Shown piece after piece: positions 38,650-47,299 of a DNA stretch of 64,000 bases (the first letter of the stretch is position 1; every line of letters starts with the position of its first letter). A program made the position numbers and the translations under genes. The notes under the pieces are model-generated. The model made no database searches. It was not told the origin of the DNA and was given only the letters and a program-made list of their open reading frames with translations. The stretch is from Ancylomarina sp. 16SWW S1-10-2 (lineage in GTDB: Bacteria > Bacteroidota > Bacteroidia > Bacteroidales > Marinifilaceae): positions 62,001 through 126,000 of the forward strand of contig NZ_SADB01000010.1 of the NCBI RefSeq assembly GCF_009669305.1, read 5' to 3'.

Positions 38650-39444
38650 ATGACTTATGGCATTTCTGATTTAAGTGTAATTCCTGTTCGGAAAGAACCA
38701 ACGGAAAAAAGTGAAATGCTTAGCCAAATTCTTTTTGGTGAGCATTTTGAAGTGATAGAATCTACTGAAAAATGGTCGAAAGTTAAAATGGCTTTTGATC
38801 AGTATGAAGGTTGGGTAGACAATTTGATGATAACAGATATTGATGAAGATCTTTTTCATAAACTAAATAAAGATTTTCCTGTTGTTGCTAATGATACATT
38901 TAACTTGGTTTTTCAAGAGAAGGATTATTCAAATAAGTTAATTGTTCCTGGTAGTTCATTTCCATTTTGCGATTTAGAGAAAAAAACCTTTATGTTAGCT
39001 GATAAACTTTATCATTATCAAGGTGTGGTTTCTTCTAATGGTAAAAACCCTGATGAACTTAGAAATTCTCTTATCGAGTCTGCATTAAAATACTTTAATG
39101 CGCCTTATCTTTGGGGAGGACGTACGCCCTATGGAATAGATTGTTCTGGCTTAAGTCAAATAGTTTATAAATTAAATGGTATTTGTTTGCCTCGAGATGC
39201 AAGAGACCAAGTGAAGGAAGGTGAAGTGTTAACCTTTGTAGAGGAAGCCTTACCTGGTGATTTAGCTTTTTTTGATAATGAAGAAGGGCAAATTACGCAT
39301 GTTGGTATTATTTGGGATAGACATAAAATTATACATGCATCAGGAAAAGTACGTATCGATAATGTAGACCATATTGGCATATTTAATGTTGATACAAAGC
39401 AATATTCTCATAAACTTAGAGTGATAAAAAGGATTATTCCTTGA
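38650..39444 (+). CDS. NlpC/P60 family cysteine peptidase with N-terminal SH3 domain
   Basis: 264-residue murein hydrolase-like protein. The start at ATG 38650 is chosen over a TTG two codons earlier. An SH3b domain (about 8-60: IPVRKEPTEKSEMLSQILFG, WSKVK, GWV) and a second SH3-like segment precede the NlpC/P60 domain. Catalytic residues are C165 in YGIDCSGL, H217 in ITHVGI and H229 in IIHASG. Such enzymes cut the D-Glu/diaminopimelate bond in peptidoglycan stems. No signal peptide is visible, so it may act in the cytoplasm on imported muropeptides, as YkfC-type enzymes do, or leave by another route. Confidence 0.9.
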   Translation: MTYGISDLSVIPVRKEPTEKSEMLSQILFGEHFEVIESTEKWSKVKMAFDQYEGWVDNLMITDIDEDLFHKLNKDFPVVANDTFNLVFQEKDYSNKLIVPGSSFPFCDLEKKTFMLADKLYHYQGVVSSNGKNPDELRNSLIESALKYFNAPYLWGGRTPYGIDCSGLSQIVYKLNGICLPRDARDQVKEGEVLTFVEEALPGDLAFFDNEEGQITHVGIIWDRHKIIHASGKVRIDNVDHIGIFNVDTKQYSHKLRVIKRIIP

Positions 39445-39462
39445 TCATCCTATTCATATACA

Positions 39463-39497
39463 ATTAAAGCCACTATTCATTAAATACTGGCTTTATT
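39463..39497. terminator. bidirectional terminator
   Basis: An arm beginning TAAAGCCA near 39465 pairs with TGGCTTTA near 39488-39495, between the convergent NlpC/P60 and ZIP genes; one internal mismatch. Confidence 0.55.
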
Positions 39498-39517
39498 GAT
39501 TCTATATGTTTTGTGTT

Positions 39518-40336
39518 TTATAAGAAAAGCAATAAGCTTGCTGCCATAACGGCCATACCACCTATTAATCCATAAATTGCAATATGGTGTTCTCCATATT
39601 CTTCGGCAGTAGGTAAAAGTTCATCAAGTGAGATGAAAACCATAATACCAGCAACACCGCCAAATAGAGTACCAAAAATAGTGTCATTTAATCCTAAGAA
39701 AGAATATATAAGTGCGAAACCGATTAATGCGCCAATAGGTTCAGCTAAACCTGAGAGAAAAGAATAGACAAATGCTTTTTTTCTACTACCTGTCGCATAA
39801 AATATTGGAACAGAAACTGCAATTCCTTCAGGAATATTGTGAATAGCGATGGCTACAGCAATTGGAATAGCGATAGTTGGATCCGTTAGGGCGGCTGCAA
39901 ATGTTGCCAAACCTTCCGGGAAGTTGTGAATTCCAATAGCTAATGCCGAAAACATTCCCATTCTCATTAATTTTTTATCTTTTGCTTTCTTCTCATCAAG
40001 ATCTTCAATTTTTTTAACCTCGTGAGGATTCTCGTATGAAGGAATTAATTTATCAATGATACCAATTAATAAGATACCTCCAAAGAAGGATAGAACTGTA
40101 TAAATTGTTCCGTTGACTTCCCCATGAGCACCAACTAAGGCAACTTTCGCTTTTTGTAGAATTTCTACAAACGAGACATAAATCATAACACCAGCAGAGA
40201 AACCTAATGATAAAGATAAAAATTTGGTATTTGTTCGTTTTGCAAAGAAGGCTATGGCACTTCCAATACCTGTTGATAGTCCTGCAAAAAGGGTGAGTCC
40301 AAATGCAAAGGCAACTGTGTTATAATCAATTTCCAT
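39518..40336 (-). CDS. zupT: ZIP family metal transporter (ZupT-like)
   Basis: 272-residue inner-membrane importer of zinc and other divalent metals. Eight hydrophobic helices are visible; the metal pathway motifs HNFPEG (fourth helix) and HNIPEG (fifth helix) are complete. The cytoplasmic loop between helices three and four is charged ([15 protein letters not shown]) rather than histidine-rich. Sequence and length agree with ZupT. It is monocistronic and divergent from the small ferredoxin gene. Confidence 0.92.
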   Translation of the reverse strand: MEIDYNTVAFAFGLTLFAGLSTGIGSAIAFFAKRTNTKFLSLSLGFSAGVMIYVSFVEILQKAKVALVGAHGEVNGTIYTVLSFFGGILLIGIIDKLIPSYENPHEVKKIEDLDEKKAKDKKLMRMGMFSALAIGIHNFPEGLATFAAALTDPTIAIPIAVAIAIHNIPEGIAVSVPIFYATGSRKKAFVYSFLSGLAEPIGALIGFALIYSFLGLNDTIFGTLFGGVAGIMVFISLDELLPTAEEYGEHHIAIYGLIGGMAVMAASLLLFL

Positions 40337-40479
40337 ATTGTTTTTTATTACTTATTGAAATACAAAGATATCGTTATTTATAACAAATCTTAATAAACGA
40401 TTTATTTAGTTGCAAACTAATTAATGATGTTCTAAATTTACTATAAATATCAATACTGATTTAATTTAATGTTTATCCT

Positions 40480-40647
40480 ATGGCTTATATTATCTCAAAT
40501 GAGTGTATTGCATGTGGTTCTTGTATGAATGAATGTCCAGTTGATGCTATTTCGGCTGGAGATATATTCGTTATTAATGCAGATGATTGTATTAATTGCG
40601 CTTTGTGTGTAGAAGTTTGCCCGGTAGATGCAATTTCAGAAGTCTAG
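40480..40647 (+). CDS. small 2[4Fe-4S] ferredoxin
   Basis: A 55-residue reading frame that begins MAYIISNECIACGSC and carries two classical cluster-binding motifs: C9, C12, C15 with C19-Pro, and C37, C40, C43 with C47-Pro. The internal symmetry (ECPVDAIS and VCPVDAIS) is that of clostridial-type ferredoxins, which pass low-potential electrons to enzymes of anaerobic metabolism. It is a single gene followed 28 bases later by a good terminator. Because of its length it is easily missed in annotation. Confidence 0.93.
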   Translation: MAYIISNECIACGSCMNECPVDAISAGDIFVINADDCINCALCVEVCPVDAISEV

Positions 40648-40675
40648 TAGAATGGAATAAAATGTGATTAATAAA

Positions 40676-40703
40676 AAAAAGGATGGCTAAAACCATCCTT
40701 TTT
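40676..40703. terminator. bidirectional terminator
   Basis: AAAAAGGATGG (40676-40686) pairs perfectly with CCATCCTTTTT (40693-40703), serving the ferredoxin and the convergent YfcC-type gene. Confidence 0.9.
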
Positions 40704-40719
40704 GTTAGATATATTGTGA

Positions 40720-42315
40720 TTAAAAACCATTCAACTCCATAGTTACTGTCGGAATAAGAAGAAGAAACCCTAATATAATTAGGACGACCATAAATCCGCC
40801 AATCCATTTAACCCACTTGTCGTAAGGGATTTTGGCAACACCTAGCACTCCAATTAAAACACCAGAAGTTGGTGTAATCATATTTGTAAATCCATCTCCG
40901 AATTGAAAAGCCATTACCGTTGCTTGACGTGATACGCCAATTAGATCTGAAAATTGTGACATCATAGGCATGGTTAAAGCTGCTTTGGCAGATCCAGAAG
41001 GAATAATTACGTTGATGATGTTTTGAATGATGTACATCATACCAACAGAGGTGATTTTTCCAAAATCATTCATCGATTTTGAGATGTAAAATAGGATAGA
41101 GTCAATAATTTGACCTTCCTCCAATACGATAAGAATTCCGCCGGCTAAACCGACAATAAGAGCAGCTGATAGAATATCACTAACACCTTCAAGGAATAAT
41201 TTGGTGATATCGTTAGCCGATTTATTGTAGGCAATACCAGAGAATATTCCCATGGCAAAGAATAGCGTAGAGATTTCCATGATATACCATCCGTACCCCA
41301 TTACCCCAACAATTAGGTAAATAATGGTGAACAAAAGAAGGTTAAGAATAAAAAAGTGAACAGACTTACGTAAAGACATAAATCCAAATAGGGCAAATAG
41401 ACCTGTTACAAAAGGAAGAATGTAAGTTGTTAATTCAGAATTACCAATTCTTAAAGTGCTTTGTGGGTAGTAGAATGAGAATGTGATCATGCTTACTAAC
41501 AGTATAATATAGGTTACCCATGCTGATTTTGGTGTGTGGTATTCAATATTTTCAACATCTGATGCATGATGCTTTCTCCAATAATCATCATCTGTGTAAA
41601 CTAAAGAACTTTTAGGATTTTTACGAACCTTAGCAGCATAACGTAAGATAAAAGCAAAACCGATAATATTAATTATAAACCAACAGAATAATCGGTACTC
41701 TATACCCGAGAATAAAGGTAAGTGCGATAGGCCTTGTGCAATACCAATAGTAAAGGGATTTAGTAGTGCTCCTGCGAAACCTAATCCGGCCGCTACAAAA
41801 CAAATTGCTACACCAACAATAGAATCGTAGCCCATCTTAATTGCCATTGGCACAAATATAATGGTAAAGGCAATTGTTTCTTCACTCATTCCGAATGTGG
41901 CTCCAAATATGGAGAATATGAGCATGATGAGCGTTAGTATAATGTTATTGACGCCTATTTTCCGAATGAACTTGTTTTTTTCGAGCTTTTTAGTGAATTC
42001 CAAAAAAGAATATATCCCAACATCAATCGATTTGCTAGCATTCATTATCCAAAAAGCACCTCCAATAATCAAAATAAACATGATAATGTCGGCTTTATCT
42101 ACAAAGCCTTTGAAAAATGAAGAGAAAACTTCCCAACTTTGTCCACTATTTTCTACTTGATGATAAGAATCTTGAACGATAACAGAACGATCGGTTCCAT
42201 TAACATTTACAATAGTTCTATCGTATTCACCACCTGGAATAATCCAAGTTAAAATGGCTGATAAAATGACTATTGCAAATACAATAACGTAAGTGTGAGG
42301 GACTTTTTTAAACAT
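40720..42315 (-). CDS. YfcC/DcuC-type anaerobic carrier
   Basis: 531-residue inner-membrane transporter of the YfcC family, related to DcuC and ArcD carriers. The start VPHTYVIVFAIVILSAILTWIIPGGEY is diagnostic, and the second half repeats the helix pattern with NVIIPSGSAKAALTMPMM and DGFTNMITPTSGV. About 12 helices are expected. Relatives transport C4-dicarboxylates, amino acids or peptides; the substrate cannot be assigned. Its position divergent from hutI would fit uptake of histidine or another amino acid, which is inference only. Confidence 0.85.
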   Translation of the reverse strand: MFKKVPHTYVIVFAIVILSAILTWIIPGGEYDRTIVNVNGTDRSVIVQDSYHQVENSGQSWEVFSSFFKGFVDKADIIMFILIIGGAFWIMNASKSIDVGIYSFLEFTKKLEKNKFIRKIGVNNIILTLIMLIFSIFGATFGMSEETIAFTIIFVPMAIKMGYDSIVGVAICFVAAGLGFAGALLNPFTIGIAQGLSHLPLFSGIEYRLFCWFIINIIGFAFILRYAAKVRKNPKSSLVYTDDDYWRKHHASDVENIEYHTPKSAWVTYIILLVSMITFSFYYPQSTLRIGNSELTTYILPFVTGLFALFGFMSLRKSVHFFILNLLLFTIIYLIVGVMGYGWYIMEISTLFFAMGIFSGIAYNKSANDITKLFLEGVSDILSAALIVGLAGGILIVLEEGQIIDSILFYISKSMNDFGKITSVGMMYIIQNIINVIIPSGSAKAALTMPMMSQFSDLIGVSRQATVMAFQFGDGFTNMITPTSGVLIGVLGVAKIPYDKWVKWIGGFMVVLIILGFLLLIPTVTMELNGF

Positions 42316-42659
42316 ATCTTTTTATTAGTTATAAGATGTGAGATATCAGAGATAAGATGATTTTTATGAATACTGAATTAAATCAATAATCTTTAATCGA
42401 ATTTCTCATCTTTAAAATTTCAAACCTGATTTCGCGCTGTAAAAATAGAAAGATTCCATAGAAAACACTCATTATTGGATAGATAATGAATGTGTGATTG
42501 GACCTTATCGAAAAGGTTTGTATTCTTATGGTTTTAAATTGTATAATAGGTGTAATATTGTGTCATTTTATTTACTTTCGTAGTGTATAAATTGGCTATT
42601 ATCAATTGATTATAGCTATGAATGAATTGATAACTATAAATTATTAATCCAATAAAAGT
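42316..42659. other. divergent intergenic region, YfcC-type gene / hutI
   Basis: 344 AT-rich bases that must hold promoters in both directions. TACTTTCG at about 42570-42577 is a 7/8 match to TAnnTTTG for hutI, without a clear -33 element. No repeat or RNA gene seen. Confidence 0.3.
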
Positions 42660-43913
42660 ATGAAATTACTTGTTAAGAATATAAAGAAGTTGGTTCAGGT
42701 TGAAGAAGAACCAATAAAATGGGTTGCTGGTGCTGATATGGCTAAGCTTAATTGTATTGATGATGCTTTTTTATTAATCAGTGAAGGTAAAATAGAAGAT
42801 TTTGGAACGATGGCGAATATGCCAAATTTTGACGATTCTGAAGGTGTAGATGTTATGCAAGAAATTGATGCATCAGGTCGTATGGTTTTCCCCTCATTTT
42901 GCGATTCACATACTCACTTAATTTATGCTGGTTCTCGTGAAATTGAGTATTCTGATAAGATTAAAGGTTTATCATACGAAGAAATTGCTAAGCGGGGTGG
43001 TGGAATCCTGAATTCTGCTGAACGTATGCACGAAGCTACTGAAGAAGAGCTTTACGAATCAGCAATGGAACGTATTCACGAAATTATTAGTTTGGGAACA
43101 GGAGCGGTTGAAATTAAATCAGGATATGGTTTAACTGTTGAAGATGAATTGAAAATGCTTCGTGTCATCAAACGATTGAAAGAAACAACACCGCTACAAA
43201 TTAAGTCAAGTTTCTTGGGAGCTCATGCTGTATCTGCTGAATACAAGGGGCGTCAAAGCGAATATGTTGACATGGTAATTAGCGAAATGATACCTATGGT
43301 AGCTGCTGAAGATTTAGCTGACTATATTGATGTTTTTTGCGATAAAGGTTTTTTCACTGTTGAAGAGACTGATCGTATTTTGAATGCGGGAATGAAACAC
43401 GGAATGCGTCCTAAGATTCATGCTAATGAATTGGATTATTCGGGTGGTATTCAGGTAGGTGTAAAATACAATGCGCTTTCTGTTGATCATCTTGAATTTG
43501 TTGGCGATGCCGAAATTGAATCATTAAAAGGATCGGAAACAATGCCAACGGTATTGCCAGGAGCTGCTTTCTTCCTAAACATGGTTTGTTCGCCAGTTCG
43601 TAAAATGATCGATGCAGGTTTACCAGTTGCTTTAGCTTCTGATTTCAATCCAGGCTCATCACCATCAGGTAATATGAAATTTATTTTATCTTTAGCTTGT
43701 ATCAATTACAAAATGCTACCACAAGAAGCAATTAATGCGACTACCATTAACTCGGCATACGCTATGGGTTTGCAGGATGAAGTAGGAAGTATCGCGCGTG
43801 GTAAAATTGCCAATGTATTTATCACCAAGGAAATTCCTTCAATCGAATTTATGCCATATGCATATGGTAGTAATTTGGTCGATACGGTTATTCTTAATGG
43901 ACAAGTGCTGTAG
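42660..43913 (+). CDS. hutI: imidazolonepropionase
   Basis: Third enzyme of histidine degradation: hydrolyses 4-imidazolone-5-propanoate to N-formimino-L-glutamate. The 417-residue sequence is an amidohydrolase-superfamily barrel with metal ligands H84 and H86 in CDSHTHLIYAGSREIEY, later KIHANELDYSGG, SVDHLEF and ASDFNPGSSPSGNM, all typical of HutI. ftcD, which acts on the product, lies downstream on the same strand with only the disrupted GxxExxY unit between them. hutH and hutU are not in the window. Confidence 0.96.
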   Translation: MKLLVKNIKKLVQVEEEPIKWVAGADMAKLNCIDDAFLLISEGKIEDFGTMANMPNFDDSEGVDVMQEIDASGRMVFPSFCDSHTHLIYAGSREIEYSDKIKGLSYEEIAKRGGGILNSAERMHEATEEELYESAMERIHEIISLGTGAVEIKSGYGLTVEDELKMLRVIKRLKETTPLQIKSSFLGAHAVSAEYKGRQSEYVDMVISEMIPMVAAEDLADYIDVFCDKGFFTVEETDRILNAGMKHGMRPKIHANELDYSGGIQVGVKYNALSVDHLEFVGDAEIESLKGSETMPTVLPGAAFFLNMVCSPVRKMIDAGLPVALASDFNPGSSPSGNMKFILSLACINYKMLPQEAINATTINSAYAMGLQDEVGSIARGKIANVFITKEIPSIEFMPYAYGSNLVDTVILNGQVL

Positions 43914-43930
43914 TAGATGATTATATTTCG

Positions 43931-43954
43931 CTAATTAAAACGAATTTCACGAAT
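43931..43954 (+). repeat. left inverted repeat of the GxxExxY unit
   Basis: ACGAATTTCACGAAT at 43940-43954, preceded by CTAATT at 43931-43936, recurs in reverse complement at 44354-44368. Its last two bases are the first two of the ATG of the ancestral GxxExxY frame. Confidence 0.75.
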
Positions 43955-44345
43955 GACTGATTTATTATACAAACAAGAGTGTTATATTATTATATGAGCA
44001 TGTATGGCAGTTCATAGTAATTTGGGATCTGGATTTATAGAGAGTGTATATGCTGAAGCTTTAGCGAAAGAATTGGAAAAAATAAATGTGCCTTATGAAA
44101 GAGAAAAGAAGATAGAACTCTTTTATGATGGTCAAAAGATGAATAAATATTTTAGAGCTGATTATGTTTGTTTTGAGTCAATAATTGTAGAGTTGAAAAG
44201 TAAATCATTCTTGTTAAAGATTGATGAGCAACAAACAATAAATTATCTTAAAGCAACCAATTTCAAATTAGGATTGTTGATTAATTTTGGAGAGAAATCA
44301 TTAAAATATAAAAGGTTTATCAATACAATTAAGTCGAACAGATAG
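43953..44345 (+). pseudogene. GxxExxY protein interrupted by an in-frame TGA
   Basis: From 43953 the frame reads MTDLLYKQECYIII, then TGA at 43995-43997, then ACMAVHSNLGSGFIESVYAE and on to the end with no further stop. The family usually reads ...IIGACxxVHxxLGxGFLExVY, so one change of a glycine GGA to TGA explains the stop. The remaining part could be re-initiated at ATG 44004 (113 residues), which keeps GxxExxY as GSGFIESVY and the PD-(D/E)XK-like core DYVCFESIIVELKS. The function of the family is not established; the fold suggests a nuclease-like protein. It lies between hutI and ftcD and is enclosed by inverted repeats, so it looks inserted into a hut cluster. Sequencing error at this base is the alternative. 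Confidence 0.75.
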
Positions 44346-44353
44346 AATAAACT

Positions 44354-44378
44354 ATTCGTGAAATTCGTCATAAATTAG
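44354..44378 (-). repeat. right inverted repeat of the GxxExxY unit
   Basis: ATTCGTGAAATTCGT at 44354-44368 is the exact reverse complement of 43940-43954; AATTAG follows (44373-44378), matching CTAATT on the left side. Together the arms define a unit of about 430 bases that contains only the GxxExxY gene. Confidence 0.75.
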
Positions 44379-44468
44379 TGTAATCAAGTTAGCTAATAAT
44401 GATTTATAATCGATTACAAGCGACTGATAATTATAATAAAACAAACAACAAATTAACGTATATAAATA

Positions 44469-46169
44469 ATGAAACAATTAATCGAATGTGTTCCTAATTT
44501 TTCTGAGGGGAACGATATGAATATCATCAATCAGATCACTCACGAAATTGAATCTGTTGAAGGTGTAAGCCTTGTTGATGTTGATCCAGGTAAAGCAACT
44601 AACCGTACTGTTGTAACCATGGTTGGTACGCCTGATGAGGTTTTAGAAGCAGCATGTCGTGCTATTAAAAAAGCAGCTGAATTGATTGATATGAGTAAAC
44701 ATACAGGAGCTCATCCTCGTTTCGGTGCTACCGACGTTTGTCCATTGGTACCAGTTGCCAACATTACTATGGAAGAGACAGTGGTTTATGCTCACAAATT
44801 GGCTGAGCGTATCGGTACTGAATTGAATATTCCGGTATATTGTTACGAGAATGCTGCACGTATTGAAGAACGTAAAAACTTGGCTACATGTCGTGCTGGT
44901 GAGTACGAAGCAGTAAAAGATCGTATAGTAACTGAGCGTTGGAAACCAGATTTTGGACCTGCTGAGTTTACTGAATCTGTTGCTAAATCGGGTGTTACTG
45001 CGGTAAGTGCTCGTAATTTCCTTGTTGCATATAACTTTAACCTAAACACAACTTCTACACGTCGTGCCAATGCCATTGCATTCGATGTTCGTGAGAGAGG
45101 TCGTACAAAGCGCGAAGGAAATCCATCAACAGGTAAAATTGTAAAAGATGCTAACGGTAATCCAGTCATGGAACCAGGAACATTAAAAGCTACTAAAGCA
45201 ATTGGTTGGTTCATCGAAGAATTTGGCGTTGCTCAAATTTCTATGAATATGACTGATATCTCAATCACTCCAATTCACAAAGCTTTCGACGAAGTTTGTG
45301 CTAAGGCTCAAGCTCGTGGTATTCGTGTTACGGGTTCTGAGTTGGTTGGTGTTGTGCCATTGCAGGCTATGTTGGATGCAGGTAAGCATTACTTACGCAT
45401 GCAAGGTCGTTCTACGGGTATTGCAGATCGTGAGATTATCAAAATTGCTGTTAAATCTTTAGGATTAGACGAACTTTATCCATTCGAAGCTGACAAAAAA
45501 ATTATCGAGTACATTCTTGAGAACGAAGCTAACAAAGGAGCGAAAAAATTGGTTGACATGAGCTTAACTGCTTTTGTTGATGAAACAGCTTCAGAATCTA
45601 TGGCTCCAGGAGGAGGATCTATCTCTGCTTATATGGGTGCAATGGGGGCTGCTTTGGGTTCAATGGTTGCCAATCTTTCGGCTCACAAACCAGGATGGGA
45701 CGATCGTTGGGAAGAGTTTTCCGATTGGGCAGAAATGGGTAAATTGTATCACACAAAACTAATTCATTTAGTGGATGAGGATACCAATGCCTTCAACAAA
45801 ATTATGGAAGCTATTCGTATGCCTAAGAAAACAGAGGAGGAGAAAGCTGCTCGTGCCGAGGCTATGGAAGAAGCAACTAAGTTTGCAACTATGGTTCCTT
45901 TCCAAACCATGGAGCTTTGTTTAGGTTCTATGGATGTTGCTAAGGCAATGGCCGAAGTTGGAAACCCTAACTCGGTAACCGATGCTGGCGTAGGTGCATT
46001 AGCCGCTCGTTCTGGTGTTATTGGTGCTTTCATGAATGTGAAAATTAATGCTGCCGATTTAGCTGACAAAGCTTGGGCTGCAGATATCATCGCAAAAGGA
46101 CAAGCAATTGTTGACAAGGCGCAAGCTCTTGAAAACAAAATTGTTGCAATGGTAAACGCTAAAATCTAA
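44469..46169 (+). CDS. ftcD: bifunctional glutamate formimidoyltransferase / formimidoyltetrahydrofolate cyclodeaminase
   Basis: 566-residue enzyme that moves the formimino group of formiminoglutamate to tetrahydrofolate and then releases ammonia, giving 5,10-methenyl-THF. N-terminal transferase part (1-300): IECVPNFSEGND, KHTGAHPRFGATDVCPLVP and the NFNLNTTSTRRAN-like block. C-terminal cyclodeaminase part (about 355-560): SMAPGGGSISAYMGAMGAALGSMV and GNPNSVTDAGVGALAA. It completes, after HutI, the glutamate-forming end of histidine breakdown. A strong terminator follows. Confidence 0.96.
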   Translation: MKQLIECVPNFSEGNDMNIINQITHEIESVEGVSLVDVDPGKATNRTVVTMVGTPDEVLEAACRAIKKAAELIDMSKHTGAHPRFGATDVCPLVPVANITMEETVVYAHKLAERIGTELNIPVYCYENAARIEERKNLATCRAGEYEAVKDRIVTERWKPDFGPAEFTESVAKSGVTAVSARNFLVAYNFNLNTTSTRRANAIAFDVRERGRTKREGNPSTGKIVKDANGNPVMEPGTLKATKAIGWFIEEFGVAQISMNMTDISITPIHKAFDEVCAKAQARGIRVTGSELVGVVPLQAMLDAGKHYLRMQGRSTGIADREIIKIAVKSLGLDELYPFEADKKIIEYILENEANKGAKKLVDMSLTAFVDETASESMAPGGGSISAYMGAMGAALGSMVANLSAHKPGWDDRWEEFSDWAEMGKLYHTKLIHLVDEDTNAFNKIMEAIRMPKKTEEEKAARAEAMEEATKFATMVPFQTMELCLGSMDVAKAMAEVGNPNSVTDAGVGALAARSGVIGAFMNVKINAADLADKAWAADIIAKGQAIVDKAQALENKIVAMVNAKI

Positions 46170-46196
46170 TAGCGAATACACTATATTTTATTTAGC

Positions 46197-46227
46197 CCCG
46201 ATAGTTCTAAACTATCGGGTTTTTTTT
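46197..46227 (+). terminator. intrinsic terminator after ftcD
   Basis: CCCGATAGTT (46197-46206) pairs perfectly with AACTATCGGG (46210-46219), then eight T residues. Confidence 0.92.
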
Positions 46228-46230
46228 GAA

Positions 46231-46275
46231 TTGTCATTACGAAGGAGCCTAAGCGACTGACGTAATCTCATATTT
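46231..46275. repeat. REP-like extragenic element
   Basis: GTCATTACGAAGGAGCC...GACGTAATCTCAT has ATTACG (46236-46241) and CGTAAT (46261-46266) as inverted ends. This resembles a repeat of the form GTCATTGCGAGG...AAGCAATCTC that I have seen between genes in many Bacteroidota genomes. Only one copy is seen in the window. Confidence 0.5.
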
Positions 46276-46308
46276 ATTGTAGGAGTACACTTTATCGATA
46301 GTTTATTT

Positions 46309-46690
46309 AGGACGTTCCCTTCGGGCAGGCTTTCCGCTACAAGTCTCGCTTTGGCTCCTGCAGATATCTTATTTTAATGTTTCAATCCCGAAAATTTTGG
46401 GAAGATTATTTATAATCCTTTTTCAGTATTTATTATTGATGTAGTGTTATTCGTTACAATTCCTAACCCAAAGCATCATTTAAAATGATATGGCAGTACT
46501 CTGTACCTTTAACTAAACGCTATTTATTTTGCTACATATTTAAAGGTGCTCTGCACCCAATAAATATTTTAGCTACTCATGGGAATATTTAGGGACAGCG
46601 TTCCGTAATCTTTGTAGCTGTATTAACCATGTAACCAATTAAAGGTGCAGCGCACCGTAATGGTTTAAATTATTGCATTAGGATCTTTTG
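46309..46690. repeat. hairpin repeat block A (left of the K+/H+ antiporter)
   Basis: A gene-free block beginning GACGTTCCCTTCGGGCAGGC and containing GCTACAAGTCTCGCTTTGG, TTACAATTCCTAACCCAAAG, GGTGCTCTGCACC (46545-46557), GGGACAGCGTTCC (46592-46604) and GGTGCAGCGCACC (46644-46656). The same order of segments, strongly diverged, recurs in direct orientation at 48938-49290 on the other side of the antiporter gene. Confidence 0.7.
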
Positions 46691-47200
46691 TGTTAAACAT
46701 TGTCTTTAATAATATAACGGTGCTCTGCACCTTAACAACACAATAATTTTATTTGCTACAACTATGATGTTGCTCTGCACCAATAAATGTGTATGCTAAT
46801 CGCAGATGCTGTGTAATAATAATGTATAGTGTTTATTAAATTCAACATTAATCATTCACCTCAAAACATACAATCAACTTTCGGGTAAATTTTAGGGACA
46901 GCGTCCCGTAATGTTTGTAGCTGTATTATTCATTCAACCAATAAATGTGTATGCTAATCGCAGATGCTGTGTAATAATAATGTATAGTGTTTATTCTTTT
47001 CAACATTAATCATTCACTTCAAAAGATACAATCAATTTTCGGGTAAATTTTCGGGACAGCGTTCCGTAATCTTTGTAGCTATATTAACCATGTAACCAAT
47101 CAAAGGTGCCGCGCACCGTAATGTTTTAAATTATTATCTTCAGATCTTTCGTATTAAACATTGTTTTTAATAATATAACGGTGCTCTGCTCCAATAAATT
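46591..47200. repeat. array of 13-base mini-hairpins with 5-3-5 architecture
   Basis: Nine 13-base palindromes with 5-base arms and 3-base loops: 46592 (GGGACAGCGTTCC), 46644 (GGTGCAGCGCACC), 46719 and 46769 (GGTGCTCTGCACC type), 46895 (GGGACAGCGTCCC), 47053, 47105 (GGTGCCGCGCACC) and 47180; 46545 lies just outside. The triplets 46592/46644/46719 and 47053/47105/47180 have identical spacings of 52 and 75 bases, so a block of about 150 bases is duplicated 461 bases apart. GTAAT follows many of the hairpins. No reading frame covers the array. Confidence 0.75.
46779..47094. repeat. two tandem copies of a 158-bp unit
   Basis: The sequence starting ACCAATAAATGTGTATGC at 46779 starts again at 46937. 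Both copies contain TCGCAGATGCTGTG, TCAACATTAATCATTCAC, TTCGGGTAAATTTT and a GGGACAGCG hairpin. The copies differ at few positions, so the duplication is more recent than the divergence of the surrounding blocks. Confidence 0.8.
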
Positions 47201-47228
47201 TGTATGCTAAATGCAGATCTGTGTATTA

Positions 47229-47259
47229 TTGAGAGTCTCACTAAAAGGAGATCCTCAAG
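47229..47259 (-). repeat. TGAGG...TGAGAC hairpin element, partial copy
   Basis: Minus-strand hairpin related to the elements at 53304-53343 and 54618-54648 (shared ATTGAGAG-CTCAC, AAAAG-GAGA-CCTCA). It lies 40 bases after the stop of the antiporter gene, where it could act as a terminator. Confidence 0.5.
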
Positions 47260-47299
47260 TTATTTTAAGATTGATTTGTTGTCTTTTTTAGTTGTGTAA

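Noticed and set aside
43995..43997. TGA as a possible selenocysteine codon
   Set aside because: The family has glycine here, not cysteine, and no selenoprotein context is seen; a nonsense change from GGA is simpler.
46591..47200. Repeat array as a CRISPR locus
   Set aside because: Units are unequal in length, the repeated part extends over spacer-like positions, spacers are not unique and no cas gene is present.
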